Source of the DNA: Clostridia bacterium
GTDB taxonomy: Bacteria > Bacillota > Clostridia > Oscillospirales > Acutalibacteraceae
Reading direction: 5' to 3'
DNA: 44,697 nt
Assembly: GCA_017942105.1 (NCBI GenBank)
Contig: JAGAVE010000024.1
Coordinates: 1-44,697 of the forward strand
A program made the position numbers and the translations under genes. Numbering within the stretch: the stretch's first letter is position 1; each line of letters opens with the position of its first letter. Of the stretch, positions 38,817 through 44,697 are shown piece after piece. The notes beneath the pieces were generated by a model. It was not told the DNA's origin, did not search any database, and worked only from the letters and a program-made list of their open reading frames with translations.

Positions 38817-41800
38817 TTACTTCTTATAAATACGGGGTGCTGTAATAAGGCCCGAATCTTTTAACATATAGCCGTATGTCCAGTCCTCATCCTCAGTATA
38901 CCAACCGTCAGGACCGAACCAACGGCGTTTGCCGTCGCACATATGAAGAGTACCGAAGGTGTTGATTCTGCTCAGTGAAACAACAAGGTCGAGCGTATGT
39001 TCACCTTCAGAAAGCTTACCAAGCTCAACTGAATACGGTGAGAGTGAAAGGTTTGCAACTCTCTTGCCGTCAAGCTCAGCACAAACGCAGGGAGCTTTGA
39101 AAAGACCGAGACAAAGCTTCGTGTTGTTGCCGCCGTTAATCTTCACTCTGTAAGTCATAACGCCGCCGTAGAAGGGGAGACCCTGTCTTGTTATATCGCC
39201 GAAATGAAGCTTGTTGTGCGGTGCTGTGATCTTAACTGATGTGCCTGCAACCTCAACTCCGAAATCGCCGAGGATAAACATATTTTCAACGCTGGAAACA
39301 ACAGTAAAAGGTTTTTTAACGATAATAGTGTTTTCACCTTTGTTGATTTTTCCTATGTTTACTTTTGTAATCGAGAAGTCAACATAATAACCCTGAGATA
39401 TCTTTTCAATCTTTTTGCCGTTGAAGATGATTTCGCAATCATCAAAATCTTCAAGAGCAAGCACTGCGTTTTCAACTTCGATATCTGAATTGATTGTTGA
39501 CTTGACCGTAATTGTGTTCTTTGCTTCAACCTCGCCCATAACCCATGGCTGAACACCGCGGATTGCGTCAGTTGAGAAATCAAGAGCCTCTTTTGCTTTT
39601 ACGCAAAGGCGAAGCATTTCTTCTTTTTTCTGCCATTCGCCGTCGTCGATTTTCCACTCTGCCATATCAATAACGCAGACATTTGGTTCATCGAGGATAA
39701 CTTCGATATCGTCAGCAATGTACTCAAGCTCACCGTTTTCATCGTTTGCAAATACCGATGTCTCGGCCTTGCCCGGCTCAAGACGAAGAAGGATGCTTGA
39801 CTGTGAGTAACAGGTCCAGTTGAGGATTGTCTGACCGTTGCTGTATGAAGCGGGGTAGTCTGAAATTTCACCCGTAAGTGAATCCATCAGAACGGGCTTG
39901 AATTCACCCTTGATTTTAATTGTATAGTTCTCTTCTTCATCAATAGCTGTTCTCAGAGTGTCTTTGATGTGGCAGATGAAGAGGTTTTTACCGTCACCGT
40001 CATTTCTGAGAGCATACATAAGATTGTCTGAAGGGTTACCTCTTCTGTCGCGAATATCAATCGTGCGGTAGGGCTCAAGAGCTTTGAAAAGCTTTGCTTT
40101 GCTCCAGCTTATAACTTCGCACTTTTCTGCAAGAATAGCAGGTTCGTTTGATTTAACGGCATCAACCATTGTCGGAATTTCGCCCATAAAGATAACCTTA
40201 CCGCCGTTTGCTGTATATTCACTAAGAGCATCAAGCGTTGTTTTACGGAGAGTTTCGCAAGCAGGAACAATAATAACGTCATATTCCATTTCTCCGACCT
40301 TGAAGCTCTTCTCAGCACCGCCGAACTGGTCTTTGAGTAAGGATTCGCAGATATAGTCAAAGTCAAGCGTGCCGTATAGCAACCAATCCGTAATTTGTTT
40401 GAATCTTTCATCCATTTCGTCGCGGATTACGCCTGTCTTGTCTGTCGGGCCGTAATGAAGCCAGAAGGATTCAATGGGATGAATTACGCCGATTTTAATA
40501 TCTGAAGTGCCGCGTGTAAGCATTGTATTGACGCGTGCAAAATGGTCTTCAATGAAAGAATACTCCTTATACCAGGCGGACTGATGACCGATTGATGCGG
40601 GGTAGTCTCTCTTTGCTTCGCCCTTCATTGATACCCAATAAAGGTGAGGAACACGAACAGTAACGCCGAGAGCGGCCTGCCAGTCTCCCTGAAGCTTATG
40701 ACCTCTGAAGTCGAAATCCCAGTTTGTTACGCCGTAAAGCTCGCTCAGAACGCCGGGATAACCAAACTGGTGTGCGGCGCTTGCTGCCTGCTTAGCTGTA
40801 GTGAATTCTCTGAAATCGCAAAGCATATCGATTCCGGGAAGACCGAATGAACGGTAGGAGCGCATTGCCTCGCCAATAGCGCAGGTCTGGCTGTGAAGAG
40901 TTGGCTCTTCCATCATATGACCTGTGAGGAGGATATTATTTTTGCGGCACCACGAGCCGACATTGTCGCAGAAAGCTTCAACGAATCTTTCTGTTGCGTG
41001 GTCGTGATAACGGTGCCTTGCAAGGTGACAGCCTTCCTTTTTCTCCCAAACGATTTCAGGGAATGTGTCAAAAAAGTCAGCGCCGTATGCTTCTTTGTAT
41101 GTATCGGCAAAATCCGTTGTAAACGGGAATTTAACATCATTATCGGAAAGGGAAATATCTATACAGCTCTTATGAAAAACCTGCGGTTCATCTGTGAAAA
41201 TTGCAGGAACTGTCTCTCCAAAATCATTTCCGACAATTTCTTTGTATCTTTCGTGAGTGGTATTGATAAAATCATCAATCGCAGGCTTTGAAAGCGTATC
41301 AACATATGTTTCAAGGTTATGCCACGGACTTGGCTTTGATGTCTCAAGAGAAGCAAACCATTCTTTATGAGCCGCTTTCTCACCTTCATTGAGCTTTGCA
41401 TACGAGGCGAGATAGCCGTCGCTGTCAAGCTCGATATCATATCTTGCAAAAATTTTGCCTTCGATTGCAGAAGGGTTGAATGTTCCGAGGAGATACTTTT
41501 CTCTGTTTTCGAGCTTCTTTGTAACAAGACCTCCTGCAAAACCTGAAGGCCATTTGTCTTCATCATAGAGCCAAGCAAGCATATTTTCTTTCTTTGCTTT
41601 TTCAGTACAGCCTTTGATGTTTGCCATATATGCGTCAGAAAGATAGGGTGTCGATTGGCCGACTCTGGTGTGCATATGGAAGCCGCCCATACCCATTTCT
41701 TTCATAAAATCAATTTCTTTTTCAAGCTCATCAAGCTTAAGGTCACAGTTCCATGCCCAAAACGGAGTGCAACGATATTCGGAAGTAGGATTTCTGAAAA

Positions 41801-41843
41801 GCTCTTCAGATAATTTCGCTTCAGATTTCTTTGGATAAAGCAT
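38817..41843 (-). CDS. Glycoside hydrolase, GH106-like (alpha-L-rhamnosidase-related)
   Basis: A 1008-aa protein whose N-terminus resembles the GH106/PF17132 alpha-L-rhamnosidase family: FWAWN (28-32), EKEIDFMKEMGMGGFHMHTR (41-60), YLSDAYM and YDEDKWPSGFAGG (93-105). A middle section holds the (beta/alpha)8 barrel and DEPQVF-type acidic motif; the C-terminus (about 700-1008) is beta-rich, probably accessory jelly-roll modules. There is no signal peptide or TM helix, so it should act inside the cell on imported oligosaccharides. The catalytic residues cannot be fixed from this reading. AAGGGGGAG precedes ATG 41843 and a strong promoter lies at 41872-41900. First gene of a two-gene operon with the kinase. 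Confidence 0.8.
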   Translation of the reverse strand: MLYPKKSEAKLSEELFRNPTSEYRCTPFWAWNCDLKLDELEKEIDFMKEMGMGGFHMHTRVGQSTPYLSDAYMANIKGCTEKAKKENMLAWLYDEDKWPSGFAGGLVTKKLENREKYLLGTFNPSAIEGKIFARYDIELDSDGYLASYAKLNEGEKAAHKEWFASLETSKPSPWHNLETYVDTLSKPAIDDFINTTHERYKEIVGNDFGETVPAIFTDEPQVFHKSCIDISLSDNDVKFPFTTDFADTYKEAYGADFFDTFPEIVWEKKEGCHLARHRYHDHATERFVEAFCDNVGSWCRKNNILLTGHMMEEPTLHSQTCAIGEAMRSYRSFGLPGIDMLCDFREFTTAKQAASAAHQFGYPGVLSELYGVTNWDFDFRGHKLQGDWQAALGVTVRVPHLYWVSMKGEAKRDYPASIGHQSAWYKEYSFIEDHFARVNTMLTRGTSDIKIGVIHPIESFWLHYGPTDKTGVIRDEMDERFKQITDWLLYGTLDFDYICESLLKDQFGGAEKSFKVGEMEYDVIIVPACETLRKTTLDALSEYTANGGKVIFMGEIPTMVDAVKSNEPAILAEKCEVISWSKAKLFKALEPYRTIDIRDRRGNPSDNLMYALRNDGDGKNLFICHIKDTLRTAIDEEENYTIKIKGEFKPVLMDSLTGEISDYPASYSNGQTILNWTCYSQSSILLRLEPGKAETSVFANDENGELEYIADDIEVILDEPNVCVIDMAEWKIDDGEWQKKEEMLRLCVKAKEALDFSTDAIRGVQPWVMGEVEAKNTITVKSTINSDIEVENAVLALEDFDDCEIIFNGKKIEKISQGYYVDFSITKVNIGKINKGENTIIVKKPFTVVSSVENMFILGDFGVEVAGTSVKITAPHNKLHFGDITRQGLPFYGGVMTYRVKINGGNNTKLCLGLFKAPCVCAELDGKRVANLSLSPYSVELGKLSEGEHTLDLVVSLSRINTFGTLHMCDGKRRWFGPDGWYTEDEDWTYGYMLKDSGLITAPRIYKK

Positions 41844-41871
41844 AATTCTCCCCCTTATATATATTTAAAAT

Positions 41872-41900
41872 AGTATACCAATTCTGTATAAAAAAATCAA
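41872..41900 (-). promoter_or_regulatory. Promoter of the GH106-like/kinase operon
   Basis: Minus strand: TTGATT (41900-41895), 17-bp spacer, TATACT (41877-41872). Confidence 0.8.
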
Positions 41901-41903
41901 TAA

Positions 41904-41928
41904 TCGACACTTTCTTTTTCTGTGTCGA
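41904..41928. promoter_or_regulatory. Perfect inverted repeat just upstream of the GH106-like promoter
   Basis: TCGACAC (41904-41910) and GTGTCGA (41922-41928) separated by an 11-bp T-rich spacer, immediately upstream of the -35 box on the minus strand. Candidate operator for a regulator of the hydrolase operon; the spacer has no poly-U tail on either side that would make it a good terminator. Confidence 0.45.
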
Positions 41929-41971
41929 AAAGTAAAAAATTTTTTGTTAAATTTGTATGATGTGCTGTGTT

Positions 41972-41986
41972 TGTGATTTAGTCACA
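41972..41986. promoter_or_regulatory. Crp/Fnr-type operator upstream of trxA
   Basis: TGTGATTTAGTCACA, an almost perfect palindrome of GTGA half-sites. Its centre (41979) is 29 bases before the -10 box TATAAT at 42008-42013. The -35 region (CAGTTT) is weak, as expected of an activated promoter. See the matching site at 43841-43855. Confidence 0.75.
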
Positions 41987-42007
41987 GTTTTTTTGAAAAA
42001 ATACGGT

Positions 42008-42013
42008 TATAAT
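42008..42013 (+). promoter_or_regulatory. -10 box of trxA
   Basis: TATAAT, with no consensus -35 box at 17-18 bp; TTGAAA at 41993-41998 is only 9 bp away and too close. With the start point near 42020 the operator is centred near -41, the class II activation position. Confidence 0.65.
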
Positions 42014-42046
42014 AAAGTCACAAAGAAAAGAAAGGAAGTGCAGATT

Positions 42047-42355
42047 ATGTCAGCATTAGTTGTAAATAAAAATAATTTTGAAGAAGTATTAAAAAGTGAA
42101 AAGAAGGTTTTGCTTGATTTCTATGCAGATTGGTGCGGACCTTGTCGTATGGTTTTGCCTTTGGTAGAGCAGCTTGCGGATGAAAACCCGCAGTATCTCA
42201 TCGGCAAAGTAAATATAGACAATGAGCCCGAGCTGGCTCAGGCGTTCGATGTTTTCAGTGTGCCGACGCTGGTTGTTCTTGAAAACGGAAAGGTAGTAAA
42301 TGCAGTTTCAGGCGCAAGACCTAAAAATCAGATTCTTTCGCTCTTAGAGGGTTAA
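42047..42355 (+). CDS. trxA: Thioredoxin
   Basis: A 102-aa thioredoxin with the WCGPC active site (C30, C33), preceded by LLDFYADWC, the conserved cis-proline segment FDVFSVPTLVV and the C-terminal GARPKNQILSLLEG. It reduces protein disulfides in the cytosol with electrons from thioredoxin reductase, encoded at 43913. ATG 42047 follows AAAGGAAG (42031-42038); a longer frame to 41957 runs through the promoter and is rejected. Its last 12 bases overlap the end of the convergent Crp/Fnr regulator gene. The promoter has a Crp/Fnr-type operator, so this is likely a target of that regulator. Confidence 0.95.
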   Translation: MSALVVNKNNFEEVLKSEKKVLLDFYADWCGPCRMVLPLVEQLADENPQYLIGKVNIDNEPELAQAFDVFSVPTLVVLENGKVVNAVSGARPKNQILSLLEG

Positions 42356-43018
42356 AGCTCTTAAACGGTCTTTGTTGATGATTTTAACGCCTTTTCGTGA
42401 ATTTTCAACGATTCCTTCTGTTGCAAAATATTTTAACATTCTTGAAACGACCTCACGGGCAGAGCCGATGTATTTCGCGATTTGCTCGTGAGTCAATTCT
42501 ATATTATCACTTTTTAGCCTGATTGATTCATCAAGCAGAAAGACGGCAAGCCTTTTATCCACGCTCATAAAAAGTATCTGTTGCATTACCCACATAACAT
42601 CAGAAAACCTTGAAACGGCTGTTTCAAGAGCGAAAATTTTGATTTCGGGAGTTTTTTCGGAAACACGGGCGAAAGCAGGGCCGTTTATAACTAAACATTC
42701 ACTGTCCTCTTCGGCGTCAACCAGGACATCAAAGGTGATTGCCTGCAAAACGCAGGAGGCTGAAAGCATACACATATCACCCGCATGAAGCCTATAAAGA
42801 GTTATATCCTTGCCTTCGTCGGACATAATATAAACCCTGAGGCTTCCCGAGCGAACAAGAAAGACGCCCGAGCATTCATTGCCGTCGTGAATCGTTGTCC
42901 CTTTTTTGTACGATATTGAACGGGTATTGTCGCAGATGAATTCCTTGTCCTCCTGAGAAATTAAGTTGCTGAATATTTTAAAGTCATATAAAATGTTTTC
43001 AAAGTCTTCACGGTTCAT
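42344..43018 (-). CDS. Crp/Fnr-family transcriptional regulator
   Basis: A 224-aa regulator with an N-terminal beta-roll sensor domain and a C-terminal winged HTH (about 176-215). The recognition helix GSAREVVSRML has R188-E189-x3-R193, the residues Crp uses to read GTGA half-sites, and GTGA operators are present before trxA and trxB. Cysteines occur at 29, 49, 83, 89 and 108. No FNR-type N-terminal cysteine cluster is clear, and the cyclic-nucleotide pocket arginine and serine are not evident, so the signal is unknown. It follows the MBL hydrolase by 12 bases on the same strand, probably as one operon. A redox or metabolite sensor is inferred. Confidence 0.87.
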   Translation of the reverse strand: MNREDFENILYDFKIFSNLISQEDKEFICDNTRSISYKKGTTIHDGNECSGVFLVRSGSLRVYIMSDEGKDITLYRLHAGDMCMLSASCVLQAITFDVLVDAEEDSECLVINGPAFARVSEKTPEIKIFALETAVSRFSDVMWVMQQILFMSVDKRLAVFLLDESIRLKSDNIELTHEQIAKYIGSAREVVSRMLKYFATEGIVENSRKGVKIINKDRLRALTL

Positions 43019-43030
43019 AACAGCACCTAC

Positions 43031-43807
43031 TTATATTTCAATTTTTTCTCCGCAGGAGATATAATGAAGCTTGGTCATAGTTTTTTTCATATGCTCATAT
43101 TGAGCTGTGCCTGTGCAGTGGCAGGTATAAAACTCAGTATCAAAACCATTAAGAAAGTCGGCATATTGAGAAAGCTCGTTTCCGGGTTCAATCTTTGAAA
43201 AATGAAAACCGCCGACCAGAACATCAGGCTTGAACCATTCGGTTATGTCCATAATGCCTTTATGTGAACAGCCGCTTATCAGGACTTTTTCAGTGTCTTT
43301 TTCAATAAGCAGGTATTGCTCGTGCCGGAAGTCGTCCGGAACAAATTGACCGTTAATTTCCATGTTGAGTCCGAAACTGCCGAGATAATGTTCTCTTTCT
43401 TTATCGTTGCAGGAGAACAAAGAGCAATTTTCGTTGATCTTGAGTGTGTCATCGACGAAAATAAGACGGCTGTTGTCCTGAAGAGAGCAGTCGAGACCTA
43501 TGTATTTTTCGGTGCCGTTGAAGTGCGGCTCAAATGCAAAACGATTAATGTATACAGGAGCAGTGCTGTTGATTTCAAGAAACTTTTTCAGCCCACCTCC
43601 GTGGTCATAATGTCCGTGGGAGAGAACGGCGAAATCAACATCAGCAAGATCAATGCCGAGCTTGACTGCATTTTCATAAAAAAGCTCGCTCTGCCCCATA
43701 TCAAACAGAATTTTCAAGTTTTCTGTTTCGATGAACAGAGAAAGTCCGTGTTCACATTCAAGACTACTGTTGTGACAGGTGTTTTCAACAAGACAAGTAA
43801 TTTTCAT
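43031..43807 (-). CDS. MBL-fold metallo-hydrolase
   Basis: A 258-aa metallo-beta-lactamase fold protein with SHGHYDHGGG (63-72), giving H64, H66, D68 and H69 as the di-metal site, and a later CSHKGI and HCTGTAQ metal-ligand segments. It resembles the MJ0296/7,8-dihydropterin-type subfamily of MBL proteins, which act on small organic phosphates or similar; no substrate is assignable. No flavodoxin or rubredoxin domain is attached. GAGG precedes ATG 43807. First gene of a probable operon with the Crp/Fnr regulator, divergent from trxB, with which it shares an intergenic region containing the operator at 43841. Confidence 0.85.
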   Translation of the reverse strand: MKITCLVENTCHNSSLECEHGLSLFIETENLKILFDMGQSELFYENAVKLGIDLADVDFAVLSHGHYDHGGGLKKFLEINSTAPVYINRFAFEPHFNGTEKYIGLDCSLQDNSRLIFVDDTLKINENCSLFSCNDKEREHYLGSFGLNMEINGQFVPDDFRHEQYLLIEKDTEKVLISGCSHKGIMDITEWFKPDVLVGGFHFSKIEPGNELSQYADFLNGFDTEFYTCHCTGTAQYEHMKKTMTKLHYISCGEKIEI

Positions 43808-43840
43808 AATGTTACCTCATAGAGTTAAGATATATCGTTT

Positions 43841-43855
43841 TGTGATTAAGTTACA
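43841..43855. promoter_or_regulatory. Crp/Fnr-type operator between MBL gene and trxB
   Basis: TGTGATTAAGTTACA, matching the trxA site (consensus GTGATTWAGTYAC). Its centre (43848) is 29 bases before the trxB -10 box at 43877-43882, the same spacing as at trxA. The site also lies between divergent genes, so it could affect the MBL/regulator operon, giving autoregulation. Confidence 0.75.
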
Positions 43856-43876
43856 GAAATTAAAATGAATTTTCGA

Positions 43877-43882
43877 TATAAT
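43877..43882 (+). promoter_or_regulatory. -10 box of trxB
   Basis: TATAAT with a poor -35 (CAGAAA at 17 bp), as at trxA. AAAAGGAGG at 43897-43905 is the ribosome binding site for ATG 43913. Confidence 0.65.
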
Positions 43883-43912
43883 TAAATCAGTTAAAGAAAA
43901 GGAGGCATAAAA

Positions 43913-44697
43913 ATGGAGCATATTTATGATGTTGTAATAATCGGCGGCGGACCGGCAGGTTATACTGCAGCACTTTACGCTTCAAGAGCCGGACTCGACA
44001 CTCTGGTTCTTGAAAAATTTTCTGTTGGCGGTCAGATGACTCTTACAGATGCTATTGATAATTATCCCGGTTTTGAAGAGGGGATAGACGGAATAAGCCT
44101 CGGCTTTAAAATGCAGCAGGGCGCTGAACGCTTTGGTGCAAAGACCGAATATGATGAAATTACGGCGGTTGACCTGAAAGATAAAATAAAAATTATTAAA
44201 GGTGCGTCGAATGAATATAGGTCTAAAACGGTAATTATCGCAACGGGTGCGAATCCGCGTGAGCTTGGTCTTGAAAAAGAAGCGGAGCTGACCGGAAGAG
44301 GTGTTCACTATTGCGCTCATTGTGACGGCAGATTTTATAAGGATAAGGTTGTCGCTGTCATTGGAGTCGGAAATTCTGCAGCATCAGATGCACTTTATCT
44401 GTCAGGGCTTGCAAAAAAAGTTTATCTTATTCACAGACGAGATTCCCTCAGAGCTGAAAAAAATTATCACAAGCCATTATCAGAGGCGAAAAATGTTGAG
44501 TTTGTGTGGAACAGTGTTGTTGAAAGCTTTGTTGCCGAGAACAGAGTGAAGGGTGTAAAAATCAGAAACTTAAGAAATTCTCAGGTATCCGATTTGGAAT
44601 GTGACGGCGTTTTTGTAAGCATAGGAAGAAAACCGTCAACTGAGCTTTTTGAAGGACAGCTTGAAATTGACGCATACGGATATATTGTTGCCGATGA
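43913..44697 (+). CDS. trxB: Thioredoxin reductase, N-terminal part (3' end outside window)
   Basis: The frame is open from ATG 43913 to the window edge (261 complete codons). It encodes a low-molecular-weight thioredoxin reductase, an FAD/NADPH flavoprotein: FAD motif GGGPAG (11-16), GGQM (39-42), ATGANPR (110-116), the redox-active dithiol C134-A-H-C137 (canonical CATC is replaced by CAHC), NADPH motif GVGNSA near 155 and SIGRKP near the end. The C-terminal ~50 residues lie beyond the window. It reduces thioredoxin (42047). Promoter and operator match those of trxA. Confidence 0.92.
   Translation, partial: MEHIYDVVIIGGGPAGYTAALYASRAGLDTLVLEKFSVGGQMTLTDAIDNYPGFEEGIDGISLGFKMQQGAERFGAKTEYDEITAVDLKDKIKIIKGASNEYRSKTVIIATGANPRELGLEKEAELTGRGVHYCAHCDGRFYKDKVVAVIGVGNSAASDALYLSGLAKKVYLIHRRDSLRAEKNYHKPLSEAKNVEFVWNSVVESFVAENRVKGVKIRNLRNSQVSDLECDGVFVSIGRKPSTELFEGQLEIDAYGYIVAD

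Noticed and set aside
41957-42046. N-terminal extension of thioredoxin
   Set aside because: It would run through the -10 box and Crp/Fnr-type site; ATG 42047 with AAAGGAAG is the obvious start, giving the family length.
1-44697. CRISPR array, tRNA, rRNA or complete insertion sequence
   Set aside because: Looked for regularly spaced repeats, cloverleaf regions and transposase frames; none was found by eye, although short RNAs cannot be excluded.

Overview
The window looks like a chromosomal segment of a low-GC (roughly 40%), anaerobic Clostridia-type Firmicute, most likely an Oscillospiraceae/Ruminococcaceae-like gut or rumen bacterium. The reasons are AGGAGG ribosome binding sites, strong sigma-A promoters with 17-bp spacers, GTG/TTG starts, a spoVAD remnant (spore-forming ancestry), Wzz/BY-kinase fusions and PqqD/radical-SAM peptide genes. 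The species is not determined. No rRNA, tRNA, CRISPR or intact insertion sequence was seen, and no gene-free stretch exceeds about 300 bases.

Layout. (1) 1-1814: the 3' end of a hipA-like gene, a convergent nucleotidyltransferase-fold gene, a possible element boundary near 1186-1250, the C-terminal third of spoVAD and a 52-aa membrane peptide. (2) 1905-8514: a sugar-phosphate transferase with its own promoter and terminator, then an operon of an Ig-like membrane protein, two tandem Wzz/BY-kinase fusions and an ABC exporter, closed by a strong terminator. (3) 8559-12646: a RiPP-like island with its own promoter: PqqD-like protein, SPASM radical SAM enzyme, a 95-aa candidate precursor with a double-glycine leader, an HPr-kinase-like protein, an S26-type peptidase and a PF14907-type nucleotidyltransferase. 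(4) 12674-34970: a large surface-glycan block that continues from the island with no visible terminator. It encodes an aminotransferase, a second initiating transferase, two ATP-grasp proteins, four GT4-type glycosyltransferases, Wzy, an acyltransferase, Wzx, a pyruvyl transferase, nucleotide-sugar enzymes for ManNAcA (WecB/WecC), a hexosaminuronic acid (CapL-like) and L-FucNAc (CapE/F/G), and a galacturonokinase-like kinase next to a nucleotidyltransferase. (5) 35013-36758: an orotate-PRTase-like gene and a Gfo/Idh/MocA dehydrogenase. (6) 36774-41900, minus strand: a GH106-like hydrolase and a zinc-ribbon membrane Ser/Thr kinase. (7) 41972 to the end: a redox module of trxA, a Crp/Fnr regulator, an MBL hydrolase and a partial trxB.

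How it fits together. Region 4 supplies acidic amino-sugar nucleotides, builds a lipid-linked repeat unit, flips it (Wzx) and polymerises it (Wzy). The two Wzz/BY-kinases of region 2 probably set chain length and are controlled by tyrosine phosphorylation. The most unusual part is region 3, a candidate radical-SAM peptide pathway carrying the kinase plus nucleotidyltransferase pair known from phosphorylated and glycosylated lasso peptides, placed at the head of what looks like one transcript with the glycan genes. A second notable observation is a probable redox regulon in which trxA and trxB have matching Crp-type operators at exactly the same distance from their -10 boxes, with the likely regulator encoded between them.
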